Positions 14,911 to 21,702 of a stretch of 62,269 nucleotides of DNA are shown in pieces (positions within the stretch are counted from its first letter, which is position 1; every line of letters begins with the position of its first letter). The stretch comes from an uncultured Oscillibacter sp. Lineage in GTDB: Bacteria; Bacillota; Clostridia; Oscillospirales; Oscillospiraceae. The stretch spans positions 1-62,269 of the forward strand of contig CAKTMK010000011.1 in the NCBI GenBank assembly GCA_934574045.1, in the 5' to 3' direction. The position numbers and the translations under genes are program-made. The notes below the pieces were generated by a model. The model searched no databases. It saw only the letters and a program-made list of their open reading frames with translations, and was not told the DNA's origin.

Positions 14911-16433
14911 TTCGCCTCTCCCTCCCGGCGGCACAGCTTCGTCCCCGCGATGCACAGCGCGAACACGAACCAGAAAATGCTCATCACCCGGGGGTAGTTC
15001 CACGGATAGTCCGCCAACCCCGCCACCATGATGCCGCACAGGGCCGACGCGGCGGCGCAGGTCAGCGTCCGGGCGGCGGAGTCGCCGCAGTGGCGCACGG
15101 CCCGGGCCGCGTTCTTGATGTTCAGCAGCATGGCCCCCACAAAGGAGACGATCCCCAGCGCGCCCGCCTCGATCCAGACCTCCAGATAGATGTTGTGGGC
15201 GTGGACGAAGGGGGCCCGGGCGTGATAGAGGTTGTTGTCCTTGATGAACTTCTGCACGGCGGCGGTCCCCAGCCCCGCGCCGGTGACGGGAGACTGGCCG
15301 ATCACGGCCAGCGCCGCCTCATAAAGAGGGATGCGGCCGGAGGTGGAGGTATCGTTGGTATTGGTGATAGTCAGGATGCGGTTGAGGATGCTCTGAGGCA
15401 GCAGCGGGACCGCCAGCAGGCACCCCGCCAGAAACAGCGGGATGAGCCGCGGCCGCCAGAGGAACACCGCCACGGCCATGGCGCAGGCGATACCCACCCA
15501 GCTTGCGCGAGAGTAGGTCATGCCCAGCGCCGCCGTCCCCACGGCGAAGGTGAACGCCGCGGCCAGCCGCAGCAGCGGCCGCTTCGTGCACAAGAACAGG
15601 CCCAAAACCACCGGCAGCAGCAGGATCAGTACCTGCGCAAAGGTGTTGGGATTGTCGAAAAACGACTCCACCCGGCCCGGCATCCCGGCGTTCACGTCCA
15701 GATCCACGTAAGATGCGTTGACCTCCACGCCCTGTATGCGCTGATACACCGCGTACAGCGACGAAATGAGCACCGCCGCGCTCCCGCCCGCCGCAAGACG
15801 CTTGAGATCCGACGCCGTGCGCACGGCGCTGACCGTGACCAGCACGCACAGCAGGCACACGGTATGATACATCAGGAACCGGGCGGACAGGGACGGATAG
15901 GCGGACAGGACCACGCCCAGCACCGCCGCCGCAAACATCCCCACGGCGTACGGCCCCACGGCCGCCACATCCAGCCGGAACGTCTCGTACCGGCGCATGG
16001 ACCCGGCGTAAAACAGCATCAGCAGCGCGCCGAAGCCCAGCAGGCTGTACGCGTTGTTCCACCGCTCAAAGGGGATGCTCCACAGCAGCACGATGAGCCA
16101 CGACTCGGCGATGGCCGTCTCGTCCCCCATGGAAAAGGCGAGATTTGCAAAATAGCTCTCGTCAAAGGGGCGCTTGAGCGCCCGGTAGAGCCGGTGGAGC
16201 AGCGCGCCAGGCAGGTTCGCCAGCCCGTTCAGGACCCGGCAGGTGCGGCTCCCGGCCCACGCGCGGGCCGCGGCCCCCTCCCGGCACAGCACGCCGAGGA
16301 CCCGCGAGCCGTCGATCTGGGCGCTGCACCAGCGGCCCGCCGCAGCCAGCAGCCGGTGGAGCGCGCTCTCTTCATAGACGGCGCACAGCGCCGTCCACAG
16401 TGTGAACAGGAAGCTTTCTTGAAAGGAAAACAT
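14907..16433 (-). CDS. O-antigen ligase/polymerase family membrane protein
   Basis: A 508-residue protein with about ten to twelve membrane segments. The second half has the Wzy_C/O-antigen ligase pattern: FFDNPNTFAQVLILLLPV, AALGMTYSRASWVGIACAM, and a large loop GRIPLYEAALAVIGQSPVTGAGLGTAAVQKF followed by PFVHAHNIYLEVWIEAGALG. The conserved His of HAHN is typical. It probably joins or polymerises surface glycans on the outer face of the membrane. It lies between a glycosyltransferase and TauE in one operon. The first 150 residues are less conserved. Confidence 0.85.
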   Translation of the reverse strand: MFSFQESFLFTLWTALCAVYEESALHRLLAAAGRWCSAQIDGSRVLGVLCREGAAARAWAGSRTCRVLNGLANLPGALLHRLYRALKRPFDESYFANLAFSMGDETAIAESWLIVLLWSIPFERWNNAYSLLGFGALLMLFYAGSMRRYETFRLDVAAVGPYAVGMFAAAVLGVVLSAYPSLSARFLMYHTVCLLCVLVTVSAVRTASDLKRLAAGGSAAVLISSLYAVYQRIQGVEVNASYVDLDVNAGMPGRVESFFDNPNTFAQVLILLLPVVLGLFLCTKRPLLRLAAAFTFAVGTAALGMTYSRASWVGIACAMAVAVFLWRPRLIPLFLAGCLLAVPLLPQSILNRILTITNTNDTSTSGRIPLYEAALAVIGQSPVTGAGLGTAAVQKFIKDNNLYHARAPFVHAHNIYLEVWIEAGALGIVSFVGAMLLNIKNAARAVRHCGDSAARTLTCAAASALCGIMVAGLADYPWNYPRVMSIFWFVFALCIAGTKLCRREGEAK

Positions 16434-16449
16434 AGGCTCTCTCCGTCTT

Positions 16450-17466
16450 TCAGATCCGGTTTTTCAGGCGGTACATCTGGGTCAGGGTGAAGAAGTGGCG
16501 TCCCTTCACCAGCCGCGCCACCATCTGCTTGTTGGGGGTCATGCCCTCCGGCGTCAGCGTCTGGATGGCGCGGGCCATCTCGGGCCGGGCGCAGATCTCC
16601 TGCACCGTTTTCTGCTTCTGGCGGACCGTTTTCGCATTCCCCCGGGCGTACTCGTTGCCGATGGCGATCAGCAGGCCCGCCCAGTTGGAATTCTCCCGCC
16701 ACTGGGGGCGCAGACCGTCCAGCGCGTACTTTTTCGCCAGCGCCTCCTTGCGCTCCATGAAGCGGCTGAACACCCGCATGAAGCTGGGCATATACTTGTG
16801 GGTCGCGGAGGCGGGGTTGTTGAAGTAGCGGTAGAGAGGGCGGTCCGTCACGGCCAGCTTCTGCGCGTGGCAGAAATACTCCAGCAGGAACAGCTCGTCC
16901 TCCAGATACGCGCCCTCAAAGGTGATGTGGGCGCGGCGCAGGAGCTGGCGGGAAAAAAGGAAGCGCCAGATGAAGCCGTTGAACACCGGCTGGGTCAGCC
17001 GGTCCCCCAGCAGGGGGCCGACGATCCGCTCCCGGATGCCCGCCGCGTCGTACATCCCGGCGGGCAGGGCAAGCTCCGGCCGCTCCGTCCCGTCGGCCCA
17101 GAAGTTCAGATGGGCGCAGGCGGCGGTGTCCGCCCCCGCCTCCCGGCACAGGCCGTACATGGTCTGCAAGAACTCCGGCTCATATCGGTCATCCGCGTCC
17201 AGAAAGGCGATCCAGCTCCCCTTGGCCTCCTCCAGCGCCAGATTCCGCGCGGCGCTCACGCCGCCGTTCTTCTTCCGGTGAAACACCCGGACGCGGTCGT
17301 CCTCCGCGGCGAAGCGGTCGCACAGGGCGGGCGAGCCGTCGGTGCAGCCGTCGTCCACCAGCAGAAGCTCCCAGTCGGAAAACGTCTGGTTCTTCACGCT
17401 TTCCACACATTTTTCGACAAACTTTTCCGCCTGATAGACAGGCACGATCACCGAGATCTCCGGCAT
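16450..17466 (-). CDS. family 2 glycosyltransferase
   Basis: A 338-residue GT-A glycosyltransferase. The N-terminus ISVIVPVYQAEKFVEKCVESVKNQTFSDWELLLVDDGCTDGS binds the nucleotide sugar, and FLDADDRYEPEFLQTM supplies the DxD metal site near residue 90. The C-terminal half is variable and sets the acceptor. No membrane segment is obvious, so it acts at the inner face of the membrane. AAGGAG lies about 8 bases before the ATG. It is the first gene of the leftward operon with the O-antigen ligase and TauE genes, consistent with surface polysaccharide synthesis. Confidence 0.92.
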   Translation of the reverse strand: MPEISVIVPVYQAEKFVEKCVESVKNQTFSDWELLLVDDGCTDGSPALCDRFAAEDDRVRVFHRKKNGGVSAARNLALEEAKGSWIAFLDADDRYEPEFLQTMYGLCREAGADTAACAHLNFWADGTERPELALPAGMYDAAGIRERIVGPLLGDRLTQPVFNGFIWRFLFSRQLLRRAHITFEGAYLEDELFLLEYFCHAQKLAVTDRPLYRYFNNPASATHKYMPSFMRVFSRFMERKEALAKKYALDGLRPQWRENSNWAGLLIAIGNEYARGNAKTVRQKQKTVQEICARPEMARAIQTLTPEGMTPNKQMVARLVKGRHFFTLTQMYRLKNRI

Positions 17467-17493
17467 ATCACCACTCCTTATACAGATACGCTC

Positions 17494-17522
17494 ACTATAT
17501 CCTATTTTCCGCCGCCGGTCAA
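17494..17522 (-). promoter_or_regulatory. promoter of the glycosyltransferase operon
   Basis: On the - strand: TTGACC (17522-17517), 17-bp spacer, TATAGT (17499-17494), about 28 bases before the ATG. Its -35 box overlaps the last codons of the upstream HAD gene. Confidence 0.75.
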
Positions 17523-18184
17523 CCGGCCGTTCCGTCCAGCAGAAGCGCCGCCAGCTCCGTCATACTCCCGGCCAGCAGGTCCGCCCCGGCGCGGGTCAGC
17601 TCCTCCCGGCCCCGGAACCCCCACTCCGCGCCGCACACGGCAAGGCCCGCGTTGTGTCCGGTGAGCACGTCCACATCGCTGTCGCCCACATAGACCGCGT
17701 TCTCCGCCGTCACGTCCAGCTCCCGCAGCACGGCGCGGAGCGACGTGGGGTCCGGCTTGGCGGGCACGCCGTCCACCTTTCCCCGGACCACATCGAATAC
17801 GTCCCCGAAATAGCGGGAAACCAGCGGACGGCACAGCGCGTCCGCCTTGTTGGACAGGACCGCCGTTTTCATCCCCGCCGCCCGCAGTACCGCCAGCGCC
17901 CGGGCCGTACCGGGATAGGGGGCGGTGCGGTCGGCCTTGTGGGCGCCGTAATACGCCGTGAACTCCGCCAGCGCCGCGTCCAGCGTCTCCGGCGTGCGCA
18001 GCACCTCCGGCGTGAAGCGCTCCACCAGCTTTGCGATGCCGTTTCCCACCATATGCCCGACCTGATCCTCCGTGAATACCGGCCAGCCGTTCCGCCCGCA
18101 CACGTAGTTGCAGGCGTCCGTCAGGTCGCCCAGTGTGTTGAGCAGCGTGCCGTCCAGATCAAAAACCGCCGCCTGAAATCTCAT
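17519..18184 (-). CDS. HAD-family phosphatase, phosphoglycolate phosphatase-like
   Basis: The 221-residue protein shows all HAD motifs: motif I FDLDGTLLNT (nucleophile Asp), an alpha-helical cap, motif II VLSNKA, motif III lysine in AKPDP, and motif IV VYVGDSDVDVLTGHNAG. Length and cap type fit the Gph/PGPase group, which clears 2-phosphoglycolate or other sugar phosphates. The substrate cannot be told from sequence. It begins one base after the stop of the YczE-like gene, so the two are probably coupled. Confidence 0.88.
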   Translation of the reverse strand: MRFQAAVFDLDGTLLNTLGDLTDACNYVCGRNGWPVFTEDQVGHMVGNGIAKLVERFTPEVLRTPETLDAALAEFTAYYGAHKADRTAPYPGTARALAVLRAAGMKTAVLSNKADALCRPLVSRYFGDVFDVVRGKVDGVPAKPDPTSLRAVLRELDVTAENAVYVGDSDVDVLTGHNAGLAVCGAEWGFRGREELTRAGADLLAGSMTELAALLLDGTAG

Positions 18185-18185
18185 G

Positions 18186-18857
18186 TTACCGTCCGTCCTT
18201 TCTGTCCTCCGCGTCCAATCCCGCCGCCCGCAGCAGCGGCGCGCGGAAAAAGTGGTTGAACGCCGCGATGGTCCGCCCGATCAGCACCGCGCAGCACAGC
18301 GTCCCCACCTGCACGCCCACCACCCGGTGGACCGTCAGCACACCGATGGAGCACGTCAGCACCACTGCCAGCGCGTCCAGCACGTTCTTGCCGAAGCCAA
18401 AGCTCTTTCCCATGGCCTTTCCGATCACATCCGCCAGCGCATCCGCAGGGTTGGGAACCAGCGCCATATCCACGATCATGGCCCCGCCCACGCCGGTGAG
18501 CAAAATCGCCAGCGCCAGCAGCGCATACTGCTCCAGCGCGGTCCGGGGCGCGAAGGGCAGCGCCGCGCTGAACCAGCCGATCAACACGCTGGACACCAGC
18601 GCCATGGGGATCTGGAGCGCCAGCAGCGCGGGGCGGCAGAACCGCCGCCCGATCAGGAACTGGAGCGCGACGCACACGCAGTAATAGCCGAATGTCACCG
18701 TCCCCAGCGGCAGCTCCCAGATGACGGATATGCTGTACGGCACGGAGACGACGGCGGAAACGCCCAGTCCCGTGAACGTATTCGCGGCGACGCCCAGCGC
18801 AAGGACCACGATCCCCAGAAGATAGATCCCCGCCCGCATACAGGCTTCTTTTTTCAT
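18186..18857 (-). CDS. YczE/YyaS/YitT-type membrane protein
   Basis: A 223-residue protein with about five or six membrane segments. It shows GVAANTFTGLGVSAVVSVPYSIS, DMALVPNPADALADVIGKAMGKSFGFGKNVLDALAVVLTC and GVQVGTLCCAVLIGRTIAAFNH, matching the YczE/YyaS/YitT family of unknown transport function. Some relatives are called putative BCR or DUF161-like proteins. It is the first gene of a two-gene unit with the HAD phosphatase, which starts immediately behind it. MKKEACMRAG offers a second start six residues in. Confidence 0.8.
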   Translation of the reverse strand: MKKEACMRAGIYLLGIVVLALGVAANTFTGLGVSAVVSVPYSISVIWELPLGTVTFGYYCVCVALQFLIGRRFCRPALLALQIPMALVSSVLIGWFSAALPFAPRTALEQYALLALAILLTGVGGAMIVDMALVPNPADALADVIGKAMGKSFGFGKNVLDALAVVLTCSIGVLTVHRVVGVQVGTLCCAVLIGRTIAAFNHFFRAPLLRAAGLDAEDRKDGR

Positions 18858-18942
18858 TGGCTTCCCTCTTTATAACAGGCTCTTCCCGCGGCCTCCCGCT
18901 TTTTTGATACAGGCATCTTACCACAGTTCCGCATCCGGGGCA

Positions 18943-18984
18943 AGGCAAAAGCCGCCCCGGAGACGGCTTCTCCGTCTCCGGGGC
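18943..18984 (-). terminator. metK terminator
   Basis: GCCCCGGAGACGG / CCGTCTCCGGGGC (18984-18972 and 18966-18954 on the - strand), 13 perfect pairs, followed by GGCTTTTGCC. It lies about 30 bp after the metK stop. Confidence 0.85.
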
Positions 18985-19013
18985 ACTTCTGAATGCGTCT
19001 TTCCGAGTCCGGC

Positions 19014-20201
19014 TCAGCCCTGCACGGCGGCCTTGAGCGCGTCCACCCGGTCGGCGGCCTCCCACTTCACGCCCAGATCCTCCCGGCCCATGTGGCCGTA
19101 AGCCGCCAGCTTGCGGTAGATGGGGCGGCGCAGGTCCAGATCGCGGATGATGGCGGTGGGCCGCAGGTCAAAGACCTTGCGCACGGCGGCCTCCAGCTTC
19201 CCGTCGTCCACCGTGCCGGTGCCGAAGGTCTCCACCAGAATGCTCACGGGCTGGGCCACGCCGATGGCGTAGGCCAGCTCCACCTGGCAGCGCCGGGCAA
19301 GGCCCGCCGCCACGATGTTCTTGGCCACGTACCGCGCGGCGTAGGCCGCGGAGCGGTCCACCTTGGTGGGGTCCTTGCCGGAGAAGCAGCCGCCGCCGTG
19401 GGGAGCGCTGCCGCCGTAGGTATCCACGATGATCTTGCGGCCGGTCAGGCCCGCGTCCGCCGCGGGGCCGCCCTTGACGAAGCGGCCGGTGGGATTGACG
19501 TAATACTTCGTGTTCTCGTCCAGCATCCCGGCGGGGATCACGGCCTTGATAACGTGCTCGATCATGTCGGCGCGGATGGCGTCCAGCGTCACGTCCGGGT
19601 CGTGCTGGGTGGAGACGACCACGGTGTCCACCCGCACGGGGCGGTCGTTCTCGTCGTACTCCACGGTGACCTGGCTCTTTCCGTCGGGCCGCAGATAGGT
19701 CAGCAGCCCACTCTTGCGCACCTCGGTGAGCCGCTTGGCCAGCTTCTGGGCCAGAGACAGGGGCAGAGGCATCAGCTCCGGCGTCTCGTCGCAGGCGTAT
19801 CCGAACATCATGCCCTGATCGCCGGCGCCGTTGCTCAGCTCCGCGTCCGTCCCCTCCTTGTTCTCCAGAGACTTGTCCACGCCCATGGCGATGTCGGCGG
19901 ACTGCTCGTCGATGGATGTAATGACGGCGCAGGTGTCGCAGTCAAAGCCGTACTTGCCCCGGTCGTAGCCGATCTCCCGCACCACCTCGCGGGCGATCCG
20001 GGGAATGTCCACATAGCAGCTGGTGGTGATCTCGCCCATCACGTGGATCAGACCGGTGCAGGCCGTGGTCTCGCAGGCCACGCGGCCCTGCGGGTCCTTT
20101 TCCAAAATCGCGTCCAGCACCGCGTCGGAGATCTGGTCGCAGATCTTGTCGGGGTGGCCTTCGGTCACGGATTCAGAGGTGAAAAGATAGTGTCTTGCCA
20201 T
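19014..20201 (-). CDS. metK: S-adenosylmethionine synthetase MetK
   Basis: MetK makes SAM from methionine and ATP. The 395-residue protein is full length: YLFTSESVTEGHPDKICDQISDAVLDA (ATP and metal site) at the start, GAGDQGMMFGYACDE around residue 115, and GGGCFSGKDPTKVDRSAAYAARYVAKN around 260. The ATG at 20201 follows AAAGGACGAAC and matches the family start; longer frames upstream run into the riboswitch. A SAM-sensing S-box leader precedes it, so SAM represses its own synthesis. Confidence 0.97.
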   Translation of the reverse strand: MARHYLFTSESVTEGHPDKICDQISDAVLDAILEKDPQGRVACETTACTGLIHVMGEITTSCYVDIPRIAREVVREIGYDRGKYGFDCDTCAVITSIDEQSADIAMGVDKSLENKEGTDAELSNGAGDQGMMFGYACDETPELMPLPLSLAQKLAKRLTEVRKSGLLTYLRPDGKSQVTVEYDENDRPVRVDTVVVSTQHDPDVTLDAIRADMIEHVIKAVIPAGMLDENTKYYVNPTGRFVKGGPAADAGLTGRKIIVDTYGGSAPHGGGCFSGKDPTKVDRSAAYAARYVAKNIVAAGLARRCQVELAYAIGVAQPVSILVETFGTGTVDDGKLEAAVRKVFDLRPTAIIRDLDLRRPIYRKLAAYGHMGREDLGVKWEAADRVDALKAAVQG

Positions 20202-20255
20202 GTCGTTCGTCCTTTCTTTTGTCCGGCCGCCGCGGCGCGGCGGCATTTTTGAGCG

Positions 20256-20290
20256 CAAAAAACGCGCACTCCCCGGCAGGGAACGTGCGC
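20256..20290 (-). terminator. S-box expression-platform terminator before metK
   Basis: On the - strand GCGCAC..TTCCC (from 20290) pairs with GGGGA..GTGCGC (to 20264), followed by GTTTTTTGCGC. It lies between the aptamer and metK and is the expected OFF structure when SAM is bound. Confidence 0.85.
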
Positions 20291-20307
20291 AAAAAGCTGT
20301 TTTGCTC

Positions 20308-20398
20308 CTCATCTGCCGGATTCCGTCGGATTTGGCACCTTGTCATGGACAGGTTGCCGTGGTTTCATCGGGCCGTTCCCTCCGCCACTCTTGATAAG
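20308..20398 (-). promoter_or_regulatory. SAM-I (S-box) riboswitch aptamer
   Basis: Read on the - strand: CTTATCAAGAG opens P1, followed by GGAGGGAACGGCCCGATGAA, ACCACGGCAACC, AAGGTGCCAAATCC and finally CAGATGAG, which closes P1 with CTTATC. These are the core bases of the SAM-I family in the right order and spacing. Together with the downstream terminator it forms a transcription-terminating switch that shuts off metK when SAM is plentiful. Confidence 0.95.
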
Positions 20399-20400
20399 GG

Positions 20401-20425
20401 ATATGATATTGTGCAACTATCATAT
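20401..20425. promoter_or_regulatory. perfect inverted repeat over the metK -10 box and start site
   Basis: ATATGATA (20401-20408) and TATCATAT (20418-20425) flank a 9-base centre that itself contains TTG-TG-CAA. The repeat covers the -10 box and the expected transcription start. It may be an operator in addition to the riboswitch, or a 5' hairpin on the transcript. Confidence 0.5.
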
Positions 20426-20447
20426 AGAATCTTTCCCCGCTTGTCAA
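20419..20447 (-). promoter_or_regulatory. metK promoter
   Basis: On the - strand: TTGACA (20447-20442), exactly 17 bp, TATGAT (20424-20419). Transcription should start near 20412, about 14 bases before the S-box. Confidence 0.88.
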
Positions 20448-20518
20448 TACGTAAACCCGAAAAAAGCGGCGGTTTTCCGGCGGAACGGGCGGAATCCGGG
20501 AAATTCAAAAATTATACA

Positions 20519-20546
20519 TGACTTTTTGCCGCCAGGCGGGTATAAT
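20519..20546 (+). promoter_or_regulatory. promoter of the rhomboid-like gene
   Basis: TGACTT (20519-20524), 16-bp spacer and a perfect TATAAT (20541-20546), 38 bases before the TTG start. Confidence 0.6.
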
Positions 20547-20583
20547 GAAAGCTGTCATCATTTCCTGTCTGGAGGTCTTGCCC

Positions 20584-21462
20584 TTGAAAAAGCTCTGCGA
20601 CGCCGTGGACCGCTTCTGCCTGAACCATCCCCGCTTCGGCATCCCGAACCTAATGCGGTTCGTGGTCTTTATCACCGCCGCCGTGTTCCTGCTGGATTCG
20701 TTCTCCGGCGGCGCGGCCTCGTATATGCTGAACTTTGACTGGGCGCTGATCCTCCGGGGCGAGCTGTGGCGGCTGGCGACGTGGCTGTTCATCCCGGAAT
20801 ACGACCGGGTGATCTGGATGGTCGTGGGGATGTTTTTCTACTACTTCATCGGCTCGTCCATCGAGTCGGCGTGGGGCACGGCGAAATTCACCCTGTTTTA
20901 CCTCACCGGCGCGGTGCTCACGGTGCTCTTCGGCTGTCTTGCGGGGCTGTGGACCGGCTATCCCCTCGTCACCAACATCTATCTCAACAATGTGCTCTTC
21001 CTCGCCTTCGCCACGCTGTATCCCGACGCGCTGATCCGGGTCTACTTCGTCCTGCCGGTGAAGGCCAAATGGCTGGCTCTGTTTTACGTGTTCCTGACGT
21101 TCTACGACCTCATCCGCATGAACACTGCCGCCGCGATGATTATGCTGCCCATGACGCTGCCCCTGCTGGCGGCGGTGTGGCTGGCCTATGCGGTCTTTTT
21201 CTGGGACCGCATCCGGGACATTCTGGCGGACATCGGCTTTCTCACCCGGCACCAGCGCTCTCCCCGGACCATCCAGTTTAAGGAGGCCGCGAAAAAGCAG
21301 GCGGAAAAGGCCCGCCGGCAGGGCTACCGCCACAAGTGCGAGGTCTGCGGCCGGACGGACGCCGACCATCCGGAGCTTTCGTTCCGGTACTGCTCCCGCT
21401 GCGCGGGGTATCACTGCTTCTGCGAGGACCACATTTTCAATCACGAGCATTTCACCTCCTGA
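20584..21462 (+). CDS. rhomboid-like membrane protein with a C-terminal zinc-binding tail
   Basis: The 292-residue protein has about six membrane segments arranged as in rhomboids (RGELWRLATWLFIPEYDRVIWMVVGMFFYYFIGSSIESAWGTAKFTLFYLTG). The catalytic Gly-x-Ser and His pair of active rhomboid proteases is not seen, so it is probably a pseudoprotease. After residue 225 a basic linker leads to CEVCGRTDADHPELSFRYCSRC, then H.CFCEDH, a Cys/His-rich zinc-binding end. The start is TTG at 20584, with GGAGG at 20571-20575. An upstream in-frame ATG overlaps the -10 box and has no ribosome site. Confidence 0.75.
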   Translation: MKKLCDAVDRFCLNHPRFGIPNLMRFVVFITAAVFLLDSFSGGAASYMLNFDWALILRGELWRLATWLFIPEYDRVIWMVVGMFFYYFIGSSIESAWGTAKFTLFYLTGAVLTVLFGCLAGLWTGYPLVTNIYLNNVLFLAFATLYPDALIRVYFVLPVKAKWLALFYVFLTFYDLIRMNTAAAMIMLPMTLPLLAAVWLAYAVFFWDRIRDILADIGFLTRHQRSPRTIQFKEAAKKQAEKARRQGYRHKCEVCGRTDADHPELSFRYCSRCAGYHCFCEDHIFNHEHFTS

Positions 21463-21484
21463 GCGCGCCGCGCTTCGGAGCAGA

Positions 21485-21513
21485 GGGCCGCGGAGCGATC
21501 CGCGGTCCCTTTT
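21485..21513 (+). terminator. terminator after the rhomboid-like gene
   Basis: GGG-CCGCGGA (from 21485) pairs with TCCGCGG-TCCC around a GCGA loop, followed by TTTTCTG. Confidence 0.8.
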
Positions 21514-21631
21514 CTGCCGCCTGAGCGGCTGGATTTTGTGCGTTCCGCCGAAAATCGCCCCCGCGCCGCCGTCATTCTGCCAAAGTGCGAAAAATGCGCG
21601 CGTCCAGCTTTTTTGCGTGGCGAAAGCGCGG

Positions 21632-21637
21632 TATAAT
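21632..21637 (+). promoter_or_regulatory. -10 box of the three-gene nucleotidyltransferase operon
   Basis: A perfect TATAAT at 21632-21637. The -35 region is only a T-run (about 21609-21614), so promoter strength may depend on an activator. The start codon is 65 bases downstream. Confidence 0.55.
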
Positions 21638-21702
21638 GGAGCAAAACTATCAGGGCCGCGCCGCCGGGAGCTTCCCGCGTTTTGGCCGAACGGAGGAACC
21701 GT

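Larger units (their letters stand above)
20202..20583. other. 382-bp divergent control region of metK and the rhomboid-like gene
   Basis: No gene lies here. Leftward it holds the metK promoter, operator-like inverted repeat, S-box and terminator. Rightward it holds the likely promoter of the rhomboid-like gene: TGACTT at 20519-20524 and TATAAT at 20541-20546. Confidence 0.8.

Noticed and set aside
13429..14997. A 522-codon open frame on the + strand
   Set aside because: It crosses a gene-free region and the antisense of TauE, with composition swings and no family match.
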